From Desulfobulbus elongatus DSM 2908 (GTDB lineage Bacteria > Desulfobacterota > Desulfobulbia > Desulfobulbales > Desulfobulbaceae): a DNA stretch of 64,000 nucleotides. Shown here piece after piece: positions 35,390 to 45,994 of this stretch; the stretch's first letter is position 1, and each line of letters begins with the position of its first letter. Location: the NCBI RefSeq assembly GCF_000621145.1, contig NZ_JHZB01000001.1:1-64000 (forward strand). The letters run 5' to 3'. Both the position numbers and the translations under genes were made by a program. The notes under the pieces are model-generated. The model was given only the letters and a program-made list of their open reading frames with translations. It was not told the origin of the DNA and did not search any database.

Positions 35390-35561
35390 TCGTCCGTCAG
35401 CGTGCGGGCAGGGTTTGATCCGGTTGTCAGGCGGTTGTGTCGATTGTACCAGTGTACCACGGATCGTCCGGGAGAGAAACCGGGAGCGGCCGACAGGGTA
35501 TGCCCGGACAGGTCGGTCCGTGGCGGTCGACGGAGATTCAGCACCATCTGGAGAAGACACC

Positions 35562-35870
35562 ATGGAAAACGAGCCGAGAAAGAATGAGTTGATGAAGCGC
35601 TTCGAGCTGAGCCTCGAAGGCAAGGTCGCCGTGCTGGACTATGTGGAGCAGGGCGACTCCGTGCTGGCGTTCACCCATACCTTTGTGCCGCCGGAATTGC
35701 GGGGAAAAAACGTGGCCGCGATCCTGACCAGGTTTGCCCTGGAGGATGCCCGCCGCCAAGGCAAAAAAGTGGTGCCGCAATGTTCCTATGTGGCCGCCTT
35801 CATGGAGCGGAACGCGGAATACGCCGATCTGCGTGCGGGTTCGGTGCCTTTGGCCGGCGACGGCGCATGA
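35562..35870 (+). CDS. Small GNAT-like N-acetyltransferase (YjdJ/COG2388 type)
   Basis: 102 residues from ATG 35562, with CTGGAGAAG upstream. A compact GNAT domain: AFTHTFVPPELRGKNVAAIL holds the acetyl-CoA pyrophosphate loop (R-G-K-N-V-A), followed by VVPQCSYVAAFMER. Such short proteins lack the N-terminal strands of full GNAT enzymes, and their substrate is unknown. It is divergent from the phospholipase-D-type gene. Confidence 0.85.
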   Translation: MENEPRKNELMKRFELSLEGKVAVLDYVEQGDSVLAFTHTFVPPELRGKNVAAILTRFALEDARRQGKKVVPQCSYVAAFMERNAEYADLRAGSVPLAGDGA

Positions 35871-36266
35871 TGCCCGCGACGATGGGCGCCCGTGCCGTTC
35901 CGGTGGATTGACGGCGGCAAGAGCGTCGGCCACGGGTGATCGCCCATCTTTTTCGCCCGTATTTTTTTGCCAGCATGCCCTGAATCGGCAAAGGGATGTC
36001 GGGCAAGAAGCGAGTGACCGCAAGCGCTTCGGGCGCACCGGCACCTGTCGGAGGATGGAAATGCCGGTGCCCGTCGCCGGGCGTTGTCCGGTCGTTTCTT
36101 TTTTTATAGGTTGAAATTTGTTTTCGTTATTGGGATATAGCAGTGCAAATTTTGCATTTTTCGGAAACATGCAGCGTGAACATTCATCTGCACATCGTAC
36201 CTGTATGGGGATGAAGAGTACTCGAACTGTTTGCTGTATTCCTGACGCAGGAGCACGACCGCAACC
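35871..36266. other. Leader region before the polysaccharide locus, with hairpins and AT-rich segment
   Basis: No gene supported. Two adjacent stems, 36007-36030 (arms GAAGCG/CGCTTC) and 36035-36070 (9-bp arms GCACCGGCA/TGCCGGTGC), are followed by a T-rich run near 36095-36106. They could end transcription of the GNAT gene or form a leader for the locus. Downstream, 36100-36180 is clearly AT-rich and contains the near-palindrome TGCAAATTTTGCA (about 36143-36155), a likely promoter/operator region. No ops/JUMPstart element was found. Confidence 0.5.
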
Positions 36267-38258
36267 GTGTTGAGCAGTATTTCCTCGCACTGGCACTTGC
36301 TCCGGAATTTGGTGAAGAATCCGAAGTTCTGGCTGATCCTCTGCGGAGATGCCGTCCTGGTCGTGCTGGCGCATTACCTGGCCTACGCGATTCGCTTCGA
36401 TTCCGTGCTGCACGGAGAACCGGTCTTCCGGCAATGCACCGGTTTGCTGCCCGTCATTTTGGGGGTCAAGATCCCCACGTTCTACCTGTTCGGCCTTTAC
36501 CGGGGGATGTGGCGCTACACCAGCCTGAACGATATCGTCAATATCGCCCTGGCCACCGCCTTTTCTTCCGCCCTGATCGTCCTGCTGGTGCTGTTCGGTT
36601 CCCATTTCATCGGGTTTTCGCGGTCCGTTTTCATCCTTGACGGCGTCTTCACCTTTGGCTTCATTTCCTGCCACAGGATGTTCATCCGCTTTGGCTACCT
36701 GCACCTGGGCAACGGGTCAGGGGGCTTGTACGCTGCCGAACCCGTGGAACAGAAACGGTTGCTGCTGGTCGGCGCCGGCGACGCCTCCGCCCGGGTGCTG
36801 CGGGAATTGCACGAAAACAGTCAACTGCCGTACAAGGCCGTTGGCCTTGTCGATGACGACCCTGGCAAAACCGGCATGAAGCTGTTCAACGTCCCGGTTC
36901 TGGGTGTGATCGAGGACATCGGCGAGCATGTGCGCCGCGCCAGGGCCCAGGAAATTCTCATCGCCACGGTGGTCATCGACAAGGCGAAAATGAGACGGAT
37001 CGTCGGGTTGTGCCAGCGGACCCAGTTGCCCTTCAAGGTCTTGCCCACCATGGGCGAGTTGATCAACGACCGGGTGTCGATCCGGACCATCCGCGACATT
37101 TCCTTCAAGGATTTGCTGGGCCGTGAGGAGGTCCGGCTGGAACAGGAGAAAATCGGCCTGTATCTGACCGGCAAGACGGTGCTCATCACCGGGGCGGGCG
37201 GCTCGATCGGCTCCGAGCTGTGCCGGCAGTTGCTCCGGTTTTCGCCCGGCTTGATCATCCTCTTTGATGCCAGCGAGGAAAACCTCTACAATGTGCAGAT
37301 GGAACTGCGCCATGAGCACGATGGGGTCGGAACCATCGCCATTCTCGGCAAGGTCCAGGACCTCCGCCTGCTGAACGACGTGTTCCGGCGGCACCGACCC
37401 GCCGTGGTCTTCCATACCGCGGCCTACAAGCATGTGCCGCTGGTGGAGCGCAACCCCTGGCAGGCGGTCTACAACAATATCTTCGGCACGCAGTTGCTGA
37501 TGGAAGCCGCGATCGTCCACGGTGTGGAGCGGTTCGTGCTGGTTTCCACCGACAAGGCGGTCCGGCCGACCAATGTCATGGGGGCATCGAAACGGGTGAC
37601 CGAACTGCTGATGCTGGCCTACAGCGGCTCCTGCTGGGACGGCTCGCTCTGTCCGGCCTGGAAAAGGGCGCAGGGAGAGGAACCGTCGCCTCCGCCGCCC
37701 CCCGATCCCCATCGCCACCATGCCACCCGGTTCATGGGGGTCCGGTTCGGCAATGTTTTGGGCTCATCGGGTTCGGTCATCCCGCTGTTCAAACGGCAGA
37801 TCGAAAAAGGCGGCCCGGTGACGGTCACCCACCCGGAGGTGACCCGCTATTTCATGTCGGCCGAGGAGGCCGCCCAACTCATCCTCCAGTCCGGTTCCAT
37901 GGGGGAGGGGGGCGAGATTTTCATCCTCAGGATGGGCGAACCGGTCAAGATTGTCGACATGGCACGGGAATTGATTCGTCTGACCGGGCGGGAGCCGGAC
38001 AGTGAGATCGAGATCCGCTTCGTCGGGCTGCGCGCGGGTGAGAAACTCTACGAAGAGTTGATCACCGAAGGCGAGGGTATCGTCGATACCCATCATGAAA
38101 AGATCATGGTGCTGCGCGGGGAAAAGAACCTTTCCTGCGCGATGCTCGGCAACCAGCTCGAGCAGTTGGCGCAGCAGGCCCAGGCCTTGGACAGTAAAGG
38201 GATCAAAGAGACCCTGCAGCGCATTGTTCCTGAATACAGGCCCGATTTTACGGTATGA
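36267..38258 (+). CDS. Membrane-bound nucleoside-diphosphate-sugar 4,6-dehydratase (WbpM/PglF/CapD type)
   Basis: 663 residues from GTG 36267 (CAGGAG upstream). Four membrane helices occupy residues about 20-140. A first Rossmann segment (RLLLVGAGDASARVL) precedes the catalytic SDR domain with GITGAGGSIGSE-type NAD loop (VLITGAGGSIGSELC) and the active-site region FVLVSTDKAVRPTNVMGASKR. The usual Tyr of YxxxK is replaced by Met here, as in WbpM-type enzymes. It should convert UDP-GlcNAc to the 4-keto-6-deoxy sugar that starts a glycan. A Pro/His-rich insertion of about 35 residues (SPPPPPDPHRHH) lies between the active site and the FGNVLGSSGSVIPLF segment. Confidence 0.9.
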   Translation: MLSSISSHWHLLRNLVKNPKFWLILCGDAVLVVLAHYLAYAIRFDSVLHGEPVFRQCTGLLPVILGVKIPTFYLFGLYRGMWRYTSLNDIVNIALATAFSSALIVLLVLFGSHFIGFSRSVFILDGVFTFGFISCHRMFIRFGYLHLGNGSGGLYAAEPVEQKRLLLVGAGDASARVLRELHENSQLPYKAVGLVDDDPGKTGMKLFNVPVLGVIEDIGEHVRRARAQEILIATVVIDKAKMRRIVGLCQRTQLPFKVLPTMGELINDRVSIRTIRDISFKDLLGREEVRLEQEKIGLYLTGKTVLITGAGGSIGSELCRQLLRFSPGLIILFDASEENLYNVQMELRHEHDGVGTIAILGKVQDLRLLNDVFRRHRPAVVFHTAAYKHVPLVERNPWQAVYNNIFGTQLLMEAAIVHGVERFVLVSTDKAVRPTNVMGASKRVTELLMLAYSGSCWDGSLCPAWKRAQGEEPSPPPPPDPHRHHATRFMGVRFGNVLGSSGSVIPLFKRQIEKGGPVTVTHPEVTRYFMSAEEAAQLILQSGSMGEGGEIFILRMGEPVKIVDMARELIRLTGREPDSEIEIRFVGLRAGEKLYEELITEGEGIVDTHHEKIMVLRGEKNLSCAMLGNQLEQLAQQAQALDSKGIKETLQRIVPEYRPDFTV

Positions 38259-38935
38259 CCGGTTCAGGGGAAGACGCATCGTCAGGTCGTCGCATGCAAA
38301 CCAAGAAAAAACGATCAGTTGAAGCCGAAGATGTCTTCGTGCCCTTTAACCCTACTATTCTTTGCACCGACCGCCATCGGCTCAACGGGCATCGAAGCGC
38401 CCTGGTCTGGTTCACCGGTCTCTCCGCAAGCGGCAAGTCGACCGTGGCCCATGCCCTGGAAGAACGTCTTTTCGCGCATGACGTCCGCAGTTACGTGCTC
38501 GACGGCGACAATATCCGTCACGGCCTGAACAAGGACCTGGGGCTGTCGCCCGAGGACCGCAAGGAAAATATCCGCCGCATCGCCGAGGTGGCAAAACTGA
38601 TGGTCGACGCCGGCATACTCACCTTTGCCGCGTTCATCACCCCGTACCGGGAAAGCCGAGCCTTCATCCGCTCTCTGATGACGGACTGGCCCTATTACGA
38701 ATGCTATGTGAAATGCGCCCTGTCCACCTGCGAAGCCAGGGACCCGAAAGGGCTGTATAAAAAAGCCAGGGCAGGTCGTATCGGCAACATGACCGGCATA
38801 ACGGCGCCCTACGAAGAACCGGTGAATCCCGACCTGATCCTTGAAACCGACCAGCACAGCGTTCAGGAGTGTGTCGATATCCTGATTCGTTTTTTAATGG
38901 AAAAGAACATCCTTACCCTCGAAAACCTCATCTGA
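38255..38935 (+). CDS. cysC: Adenylyl-sulfate (APS) kinase
   Basis: 226 residues. P-loop GLSASGKST, then DGDNIRHGLNKDLGLSPEDR and the FAAFITPYRESR segment, all diagnostic of APS kinase; EARDPKGLYKKARAG is the substrate lid. It makes PAPS from APS. The gene overlaps the dehydratase by ATGA and precedes the rhamnose genes, so it belongs to the polysaccharide operon, where PAPS would feed the sulfotransferase encoded at 47279. An N-terminal extension of about 45 residues precedes the core. Confidence 0.94.
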   Translation: MTGSGEDASSGRRMQTKKKRSVEAEDVFVPFNPTILCTDRHRLNGHRSALVWFTGLSASGKSTVAHALEERLFAHDVRSYVLDGDNIRHGLNKDLGLSPEDRKENIRRIAEVAKLMVDAGILTFAAFITPYRESRAFIRSLMTDWPYYECYVKCALSTCEARDPKGLYKKARAGRIGNMTGITAPYEEPVNPDLILETDQHSVQECVDILIRFLMEKNILTLENLI

Positions 38936-38938
38936 GCC

Positions 38939-40000
38939 ATGGCCATACTCGTTACCGGCGGCGCCGGCTTCATCGGCAGCAATTTTGTCCTCGACTGGCT
39001 GGCGCAAGCCGACGAACCGATTGTCAATCTCGATGCCCTGACCTATGCCGGCAACCTGGAGAATCTCTCCTCGCTTGCGGGTGACAGCCGGCATGTGTTT
39101 GTCCGGGGCGATATCGGCGACTTTGATCTGGTCGCCGACCTGCTGGCCCGGCACCGACCCCGGGCCATCGTCAATTTTGCCGCGGAATCGCATGTCGACC
39201 GCAGCATCCACGGGCCCGAGGATTTCATCCGGACCAATGTGGTGGGCACCTTTCGCCTGCTCGAAGCGGCGAGGGCCTATTGGAACGGGTTGGCGGCGGA
39301 TGACAGGGCGGGTTTTCGCTTCCTGCACGTGTCGACCGACGAGGTTTACGGTTCCCTCGCGCCCGATGCCCCAGCCTTCACCGAGACCAACCGGTATGAA
39401 CCCAACAGCCCGTATTCCGCCAGCAAGGCGGCGAGCGACCATCTGGTGAGGGCCTATCACCATACCTACGGCCTGCCAGTGCTGACCACCAACTGTTCCA
39501 ACAATTACGGTCCGTACCAATTTCCGGAAAAGCTGATTCCGTTGTGCATGCACAATGCCCAGGCCGGCAAGCCCCTGCCGCTGTACGGCGACGGCCGGCA
39601 GATCCGCGACTGGCTCTATGTCGGGGATCACTGCAGCGCCATCCGGCGGGTTCTGGAGGCCGGCAGCATCGGCGAGGTCTACAATATCGGGGGCTGGAAC
39701 GAACAGACCAACCGCGAAGTGGTGGCGACGCTCTGCGCCATTCTGGACGAACTCAGTCCCAGGGCCGACGGCCGCTCCTATGCGGAACAGATCGTCTTTG
39801 TCCAGGATCGGCCCGGCCACGACCGGAGATATGCCATCAATGCCGGCAAAATCGAGCGGGCATTGGGCTGGCACCCGGCGGAAACCTTCGCAACCGGTCT
39901 CCGCAAGACCGTGCGCTGGTATCTCGACCATCAGCAGTGGCTGCGCAACGTGACCAGCGGTGCCTATCGCAATTGGTTGAAACAACAGTACGGGGCCTGA
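38939..40000 (+). CDS. rfbB: dTDP-glucose 4,6-dehydratase
   Basis: 353 residues. NAD loop TGGAGFIGSNFV; catalytic ESHVDRSIHGPEDFI, LHVSTDEVYGSL (Thr-Asp-Glu of the dehydratase), and YSASKAASDHL. TTNCSNNYGPYQFPEKLIP is typical RmlB. Second step of dTDP-L-rhamnose synthesis. Three bases separate it from rfbD. Confidence 0.96.
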   Translation: MAILVTGGAGFIGSNFVLDWLAQADEPIVNLDALTYAGNLENLSSLAGDSRHVFVRGDIGDFDLVADLLARHRPRAIVNFAAESHVDRSIHGPEDFIRTNVVGTFRLLEAARAYWNGLAADDRAGFRFLHVSTDEVYGSLAPDAPAFTETNRYEPNSPYSASKAASDHLVRAYHHTYGLPVLTTNCSNNYGPYQFPEKLIPLCMHNAQAGKPLPLYGDGRQIRDWLYVGDHCSAIRRVLEAGSIGEVYNIGGWNEQTNREVVATLCAILDELSPRADGRSYAEQIVFVQDRPGHDRRYAINAGKIERALGWHPAETFATGLRKTVRWYLDHQQWLRNVTSGAYRNWLKQQYGA

Positions 40001-40003
40001 ACC

Positions 40004-40903
40004 ATGCGGATACTTCTGACAGGCAAGAACGGCCAGGTGGGCTTTGAGTTGCAGCGGGCGCTGGCGCCCCTGGGAAAAATCCGAGCGGTTGGCCATGCCG
40101 AATGCAATCTGGCCGACGAGCAGGCCATCCGTCGTCTGATTCGAGAATACAGGCCGGAGATCATCGTCAATCCTGCGGCCTATACCGCGGTCGACCGCGC
40201 CGAATCGGAGCCGGAGGCGGCCTTTGCCGTCAATGGCCGCGCACCCGAAGTCTTCGGCGAGGAGGCCGCCAAACTCGGCGCCCTGGTCGTGCACTATTGC
40301 ACCGACTATGTGTTTGACGGCTGCAAGTCCGGGGTTTACACCGAGGAAGACGCACCCCATCCCCTGGGTGTGTATGGTAAAAGCAAGGCGGCGGGGACCG
40401 AGGCTCTGCGCCGGCAGACGAAAAAGCACCTGGTGTTCAGGACGAGCTGGGTGTTCGGCGCGCACGGCAACAATTTCGCCAAAACCATTCTGCGACTGGC
40501 CTCGGAACGCGACGAACTGAAGGTGGTCGCCGATCAGTTCGGCGCGCCCACCTCGGCAGCCCTGCTGGCGGATGCGACGGCGCAGGTTCTCGGCCAGTAT
40601 CGGCGCTGCCCGAGCCGGGACGAATTCCCCTACGGTCTGTACAACCTTGCCGCCGCCGGGGAAACGACGTGGTGCGACTACGCCAAAACCGTTGTCGTCG
40701 CCGCCCTCCGCGATGGCCAGGTCCTGCAACTGCGCCCGGAAAACATCCACCCGATCACCACGGCCGAATATCCCGTGCCCGCACCCAGGCCGGCAAACTC
40801 CCGCCTGGCGACCGACCTGTTCCGGCACACCTTCGACCTGCATCTGCCGCCCTGGCAGGACGGGCTCGGGCATGTCTTGCAACAGCTTCAGGGGAGGCGT
40901 TGA
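40004..40903 (+). CDS. rfbD: dTDP-4-dehydrorhamnose reductase
   Basis: 299 residues. NAD(P) loop [30 protein letters not shown], the TDYVFDG segment and [12 protein letters not shown] (active-site YxxxK), all RmlD signatures. It catalyses the last step, giving dTDP-L-rhamnose. Confidence 0.95.
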   Translation: MRILLTGKNGQVGFELQRALAPLGKIRAVGHAECNLADEQAIRRLIREYRPEIIVNPAAYTAVDRAESEPEAAFAVNGRAPEVFGEEAAKLGALVVHYCTDYVFDGCKSGVYTEEDAPHPLGVYGKSKAAGTEALRRQTKKHLVFRTSWVFGAHGNNFAKTILRLASERDELKVVADQFGAPTSAALLADATAQVLGQYRRCPSRDEFPYGLYNLAAAGETTWCDYAKTVVVAALRDGQVLQLRPENIHPITTAEYPVPAPRPANSRLATDLFRHTFDLHLPPWQDGLGHVLQQLQGRR

Positions 40904-40905
40904 TC

Positions 40906-41784
40906 ATGCGCAAGGGCATCATCCTGGCCGGAGGCTCCGGCACCCGGCTGTATCCGGCCACCTTGGCTGTTTCCAAGCAACTGCTGCCCATCTTCGACAA
41001 ACCGATGATCTACTATCCCCTGTCCACGCTCATGCTGGCGAACATCCGGGATATTCTGATTATCTCCACGCCGCAGGATACCCCGCGCTTCGAGCAGTTG
41101 CTCGGCGACGGCAGCCGGTGGGGGCTCAACCTCCGCTACGCTGTCCAGCCCAGCCCCGACGGGTTGGCGCAGGCCTTTCTCATCGGCGAGCAATTCATCG
41201 GCAGGGATGCGGTTGCCCTCGTGCTTGGCGACAACATTTTTTACGGCCACGATCTGTACAAGCTGCTGGACAGCGCCAACGGACAAACGAAAGACGCGAC
41301 GATTTTCGCCTATCGGGTGAACGATCCGGAACGATACGGCGTGGTGGCCTTCGATGAACACGGCCAGGCGACCAGCATCGAGGAGAAGCCTGTCGTGCCC
41401 AAGAGTAATTATGCGGTCACCGGATTGTATTTCTACGACAACGACGTCGTCGATATCGCGAGAAACATCAAGCCGTCGGCGCGGGGCGAACTGGAGATCA
41501 CCGACGTCAATCGGGTCTATCTTGAACAAAATAGGCTGCGGGTCGAAATCATGGGGCGGGGTTATGCCTGGCTCGATACCGGCACCCACGAATCCATGCT
41601 GGAAGCCAGTCAATTCATTCAAACCATTGAAAAACGGCAGGGATTGAAGGTGGCGTGCCCGGAAGAAATCGCCTATCGCCAGGGCTGGATCGACGCCGGG
41701 CAACTGGCGACGTTCGCCCGGGCGCTGTCCAAAAACGGCTACGGTCTGTATCTGTCGGCAATCTTGAAGGAAAAGGTGTTCTGA
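40906..41784 (+). CDS. rfbA: Glucose-1-phosphate thymidylyltransferase
   Basis: 292 residues from ATG 40906 (AGGGGAGGCG upstream). Nucleotidyl-transfer loop [47 protein letters not shown] and FVEKP-like [17 protein letters not shown]. It supplies dTDP-glucose, the entry to the rhamnose branch. Its stop overlaps rfbC by TGATG. Confidence 0.96.
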   Translation: MRKGIILAGGSGTRLYPATLAVSKQLLPIFDKPMIYYPLSTLMLANIRDILIISTPQDTPRFEQLLGDGSRWGLNLRYAVQPSPDGLAQAFLIGEQFIGRDAVALVLGDNIFYGHDLYKLLDSANGQTKDATIFAYRVNDPERYGVVAFDEHGQATSIEEKPVVPKSNYAVTGLYFYDNDVVDIARNIKPSARGELEITDVNRVYLEQNRLRVEIMGRGYAWLDTGTHESMLEASQFIQTIEKRQGLKVACPEEIAYRQGWIDAGQLATFARALSKNGYGLYLSAILKEKVF

Positions 41785-42332
41785 TGCAGGTACGACCCAC
41801 GGGAATTCCGGATGTGCTCCTCATCGAGCCGAAGGTATACGCGGACGAGCGCGGCTTTTTTTACGAAAGCTTCAATGAAAATCGCTTTCGGAAAGCAACG
41901 GGGCTCAATGTCCGATTCGTCCAGGACAATCATTCCCGATCGGTCAGAGGCGTGCTCCGCGGCCTCCATTATCAACTGCCGCCAGCCGCCCAGGGCAAAC
42001 TGGTGCGCTGCGTGGCGGGCGAGGTGTTCGACGTGGCCGTTGACATTCGTAAAAGCTCGCCGACCTTCGGCCAGTGGGTGGGGGAATATCTCAGCGCCGA
42101 GAACAAGAGGCAACTCTGGATTCCCGCGGGCTTTGCCCACGGTTTTCTGACTCTCAGCGAGTCCGCCGAATTCCTCTACAAAACCACCGGGTATTACGCT
42201 CCGGACTGCGAGCGCATTTTGCTCTGGTCCGATCCGGATCTGGCCATTGCCTGGCCCATCCACGGCAAACCGAGACTGGCCGCGAAAGATGCGGCAGGAA
42301 CAACCCTTGCGCAAGTTGAAGTGTTTCAATAA
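41784..42332 (+). CDS. rfbC: dTDP-4-dehydrorhamnose 3,5-epimerase
   Basis: 182 residues. RmlC cupin with ERGFFYESFNENRF, VQDNHSRSVRGVLRGLHYQ (catalytic His in LRGLHYQ) and WIPAGFAHGFLTLSESAEFLYKTT. It completes the four-gene dTDP-L-rhamnose set in the order B-D-A-C. Confidence 0.96.
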   Translation: MQVRPTGIPDVLLIEPKVYADERGFFYESFNENRFRKATGLNVRFVQDNHSRSVRGVLRGLHYQLPPAAQGKLVRCVAGEVFDVAVDIRKSSPTFGQWVGEYLSAENKRQLWIPAGFAHGFLTLSESAEFLYKTTGYYAPDCERILLWSDPDLAIAWPIHGKPRLAAKDAAGTTLAQVEVFQ

Positions 42333-42402
42333 GTTGCGTTGCGATCATCAGCAGCGTCCGGAAGAAGTTAAAGGATACCTTTTCATTCATTAAGGATTGC
42401 TC

Positions 42403-43836
42403 ATGCTCATCCCAGTCATTCTTTCAGGAGGTGCGGGGACTCGTTTGTGGCCTGTTTCCCGTGCAGGGCACCCCAAGCCTTTCATGAAAATGGCCGATGG
42501 CCAAAGCCTGCTTTTAAAAACCTACCTGAGGGCCGCTTCGGTTGCTGACGGCGGGCAGATCCTCACTGTCACCAATCGGGACTACTATTTCACCAGTAAA
42601 GACGAACTGACCAAGGCAGGAATCGGCGACAAGATGCAGACCCTTTTCCTGCTCGAACCTTTTGGCCGCAACACGGCGGCTGCGGTGGCCATGGCTTCCT
42701 TGCACGTCAAGGAAAAGTTCGGCGCCGAAGCCTGTCTGCTGATCCTGCCCGCCGATCACCTGGTGCGGGATCCTGCCGCCTTTGCCTGCGCCGTCGCCGA
42801 GGCGCGGGTGCTTGCCGGGCAAGGACTCCTGGTGACCTTCGGCATCGTGCCGAATGCACCTGAAACGGGCTTTGGCTATATCGAGGCCGGCGGCGATCTG
42901 ACTGTCGGGAAAACGGTCAACCGTTTTGTGGAGAAGCCTGACGCCGACACAGCCAGGCAATACCTGGCGGCGGGGAATTATTATTGGAATGCAGGGATGT
43001 TCTGCTTTGCCGCCGGAACGGTTTTGGATCAGATGGCCAGGCATGCCCCGGATGTTTTCGAGGCGGCGCAGGCGTGCTGGCACACCATGCGCCCGTCCGT
43101 ACAGACGCAGGCGGCAATGTGCGAGATTCCGCCGGAAGAATTTGACAATTTTCCCGATATTTCGATAGACTACGCCTTGATGGAACGCTCGGACGATATC
43201 GCTGTGGTGCCGGCGGACATGGGCTGGAGCGATATCGGCTCCTGGGGCGCGGTCAGCCAATTGATCGAGAGCGATGCCGATGACAACCGGAGCACGGGTG
43301 AGGCGATCTTCTGCGACAGCCGGAACGTCTATGTTCACAATGAAGACCGCCTGGTCGCCACGGTCGGTATCGACAATCTGATCGTCATCGACACGGCCGA
43401 TGCCCTGCTCATCGTGCATCCGGACAAGGTCCAGGACGTGAAAAAGGTGGTGACCCGGCTCAAGCAGCAGAATCACGATGCCTACAAGCTGCACCGCACG
43501 GTTTTCCGACCCTGGGGGGCTTACACCGTTCTGGAGGAGGGGCCCCGTTTCAAGATCAAGCGGATCGAGGTCAAGCCGGGGGCCAGTCTCAGCATGCAGA
43601 TGCACCATCACCGCAGCGAGCACTGGATCGTGGTCAACGGCATGGCCAAGGTGGTCAACGGCGACAAGGAGATGCTGGTCGGCGCCAACGAATCCACTTA
43701 CATCCCCGCTGGCCGTACCCATCGGCTGGAGAATCCCGGCATGCTCAACCTGGTCATGATCGAGGTGCAGAGCGGCGAATACCTGGGTGAGGACGACATC
43801 GTCCGCTTTCTCGACAAATACGGCCGGTGCCAATAA
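42403..43836 (+). CDS. manC: Mannose-1-phosphate guanylyltransferase / mannose-6-phosphate isomerase
   Basis: 477 residues from ATG 42403. Pyrophosphorylase domain: [50 protein letters not shown]-terminal cupin isomerase domain from about residue 350: [20 protein letters not shown] and [21 protein letters not shown]. The bifunctional WbpW/AlgA type makes GDP-mannose. Seventy bases of spacer separate it from rfbC, and TAATG couples it to manB. Confidence 0.95.
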   Translation: MLIPVILSGGAGTRLWPVSRAGHPKPFMKMADGQSLLLKTYLRAASVADGGQILTVTNRDYYFTSKDELTKAGIGDKMQTLFLLEPFGRNTAAAVAMASLHVKEKFGAEACLLILPADHLVRDPAAFACAVAEARVLAGQGLLVTFGIVPNAPETGFGYIEAGGDLTVGKTVNRFVEKPDADTARQYLAAGNYYWNAGMFCFAAGTVLDQMARHAPDVFEAAQACWHTMRPSVQTQAAMCEIPPEEFDNFPDISIDYALMERSDDIAVVPADMGWSDIGSWGAVSQLIESDADDNRSTGEAIFCDSRNVYVHNEDRLVATVGIDNLIVIDTADALLIVHPDKVQDVKKVVTRLKQQNHDAYKLHRTVFRPWGAYTVLEEGPRFKIKRIEVKPGASLSMQMHHHRSEHWIVVNGMAKVVNGDKEMLVGANESTYIPAGRTHRLENPGMLNLVMIEVQSGEYLGEDDIVRFLDKYGRCQ

Positions 43837-45200
43837 TGCTTTCCTGCTGCAAGGCGTATGACATTCGCGGTCGGCTGGGTGTCGACCTCGACGAGGAAAT
43901 CGCCCGCCGCATCGGCAGGGCGTATGGCGAATACCTCAGCCCGCGGAGCGTGGTTGTGGGGTGCGACGGTCGTCTTTCCAGCCCGGCACTCAAGCAGGCC
44001 GTGGCCGAAGGGTTGATGGCCGCCGGCGCGGACGTCGTCGATATCGGCCAGACCGGAACCGAAGAGGTCTATTTCGCGGCCTTTCACCTGGATGTCGACG
44101 GCGGCATCGAAGTGACCGCCAGCCACAATCCCATGGATTACAACGGGATGAAGCTGGTTCGCGGCGGCGCGCGGCCGATCAGCGGCGATACCGGCTTGCG
44201 GGAAATCGAGCGGCTGGCGAGCGACAACGCCTTCGCCCCGGCGGCGAAGCGGGGCACGCTGCGGCAGTGTTCCATCCTCGCCCCGTACATCGGCCATCTG
44301 CTGGGCTACATCGAACCGGCGCGGCTCCGCCCCCTGCGGCTGGTCGCCAATGCCGGCAACGGCGTGGCCGGCCATGTGGTCGACGCGCTTGAGGCCCGGT
44401 TCCGGGACCTGGCTGTTCCAGTCGAATTCATCAAGGTGCACCACGAGCCGGACCCCGCCTTCCCCAACGGCATCCCCAATCCGCTGCTCCCGGAAAACAG
44501 GGCCGCCACCGCCACCGCAGTGCGGACGCACCGGGCGGACATGGGCATCGCCTGGGATGGCGATTTCGACCGCTGCTTTCTTTTCGACGAAACCGGCAGG
44601 TTCATCGAAGGCTACTATATCGTCGGCTTGCTGGCGGCAGCCTTTCTCTCTCGCCATCCCGGCGAGAAAATCATCCATGACCCCCGCCTGACCTGGAACA
44701 CTATCGACATCGTGCGGCGCGCCGGCGGCATCCCCATTCAGAGCAAGACCGGCCACGCCTTCATCAAGGAGCGGATGCGCGCGGAAAACGCCATCTATGG
44801 TGGCGAGATGAGCGCGCATCACTATTTCCGCGAGTTCGCCTACTGCGACAGCGGCATGATCCCGTGGCTGCTGGTGGCCGAACTGATGAGCGTCACCGGT
44901 AAACCGCTGTCCAGCCTGGTCGGCGACCGCGAGGCTGCTTTTCCGTGCAGTGGCGAGATCAACTACCGCGTGACCGATGCCTCTGATGCCATGCGCCGGG
45001 TCGAGAAACATTTTGCCGACCGGAAGCCGGTCATTGACCGCACCGATGGCATCAGCCTCGAGTTCGCCGACTGGCGGTTCAACCTGCGTTCCTCCAACAC
45101 CGAGCCCCTGCTGCGCCTCAATGTCGAGGCCAGGGGCGACGCCGCGCTGGTGACCGCCCGCGTTGCCGAGATCGAGCGGATTGTCGGGGAGGGGCGCTGA
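43836..45200 (+). CDS. manB: Phosphomannomutase
   Basis: 454 residues. Begins [18 protein letters not shown]; phosphoserine loop [15 protein letters not shown]; Mg loop [14 protein letters not shown]; sugar loop [12 protein letters not shown]-terminal phosphate loop [15 protein letters not shown]. It interconverts Man-6-P and Man-1-P for ManC. Overlaps wzm by TGATG. Confidence 0.95.
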   Translation: MLSCCKAYDIRGRLGVDLDEEIARRIGRAYGEYLSPRSVVVGCDGRLSSPALKQAVAEGLMAAGADVVDIGQTGTEEVYFAAFHLDVDGGIEVTASHNPMDYNGMKLVRGGARPISGDTGLREIERLASDNAFAPAAKRGTLRQCSILAPYIGHLLGYIEPARLRPLRLVANAGNGVAGHVVDALEARFRDLAVPVEFIKVHHEPDPAFPNGIPNPLLPENRAATATAVRTHRADMGIAWDGDFDRCFLFDETGRFIEGYYIVGLLAAAFLSRHPGEKIIHDPRLTWNTIDIVRRAGGIPIQSKTGHAFIKERMRAENAIYGGEMSAHHYFREFAYCDSGMIPWLLVAELMSVTGKPLSSLVGDREAAFPCSGEINYRVTDASDAMRRVEKHFADRKPVIDRTDGISLEFADWRFNLRSSNTEPLLRLNVEARGDAALVTARVAEIERIVGEGR

Positions 45201-45994
45201 TGCCGGCCATGCTCCGCGCCCTGTGGCTTTACCGAGGATTCATCCTCGGCAGCGTTAAGCGGGAATTCCAGGCGAAGTACCGCAACTCCCTGCTCGGAGC
45301 CGCCTGGAACATCATTAACCCGCTCACCATGATCGTCGTCTATACGGTGATCTTCGCCGAAGTCATGCGCGCCAAACTGCCGGGTGTCGACAGCAGCTTC
45401 GGTTACAGCATCTACCTCTGTGCGGGTGTCCTTACCTGGGGACTGTTCGCCGAGATCGTCGGCAGGGCCCAGAACGTTTTCATCGAGAGCGCCAATCTTC
45501 TGAAAAAATTGAATTTCCCCCGTATGTGTCTGCCCGTGGCCGTCGTGTTGGGTGCGCTGCTTAATTTCGCCATCATCTTTGGCCTTTTTACCGGGTTTCT
45601 TTTGGTATCGGGCAATTTCCCGGGCCTGGTCTTCCTCGGCCTGTTTCCGGCCCTTGTCCTGCTCGTGCTCTTTGCGATAGGGCTCGGCGTGACTCTGGGG
45701 GTATTGAACGTATTCTTTCGCGATGTCGGGCAGTTTTTTGGCATCATCCTCACCTTCTGGTTCTGGCTCACTCCCATCGTTTACCCATCCAGCGCACTGT
45801 CCGAACGAATCCGCGATGCCCTGGCATGGAATCCTATGGCCGCGCTGATGCGGGCTTTTCAGGATATTCTGGTTACGCACCGCTGGCCCGACTGGACGAG
45901 CCTATGGCCGATTACCTTGCTGGCTGTGGGACTGTGCTGGGCGGGATTGACGCTTTTCCGACGCCATGCCGGCGAAATGGTGGATGAACTCTGA
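45200..45994 (+). CDS. wzm: ABC-2 polysaccharide export permease (Wzm)
   Basis: 264 residues with six hydrophobic segments. SVKREFQAKYRNSLLGAAWN and INPLTMIVVYTVIFAEV are the conserved N-terminal features of Wzm/KpsM/TagG permeases. It forms the inner-membrane channel for an undecaprenol-linked O-antigen or similar glycan. GC-rich and operon-linked to manB; its end overlaps wzt by TGATG. Confidence 0.93.
   Translation: MPAMLRALWLYRGFILGSVKREFQAKYRNSLLGAAWNIINPLTMIVVYTVIFAEVMRAKLPGVDSSFGYSIYLCAGVLTWGLFAEIVGRAQNVFIESANLLKKLNFPRMCLPVAVVLGALLNFAIIFGLFTGFLLVSGNFPGLVFLGLFPALVLLVLFAIGLGVTLGVLNVFFRDVGQFFGIILTFWFWLTPIVYPSSALSERIRDALAWNPMAALMRAFQDILVTHRWPDWTSLWPITLLAVGLCWAGLTLFRRHAGEMVDEL

Noticed and set aside
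35940-36070. Resemblance to a c-di-GMP (GEMM) riboswitch
   Set aside because: A GGCAAA and a GAC-GCAA stretch occur in the right order, but the GNRA-capped stem and receptor stem do not form with correct spacing.
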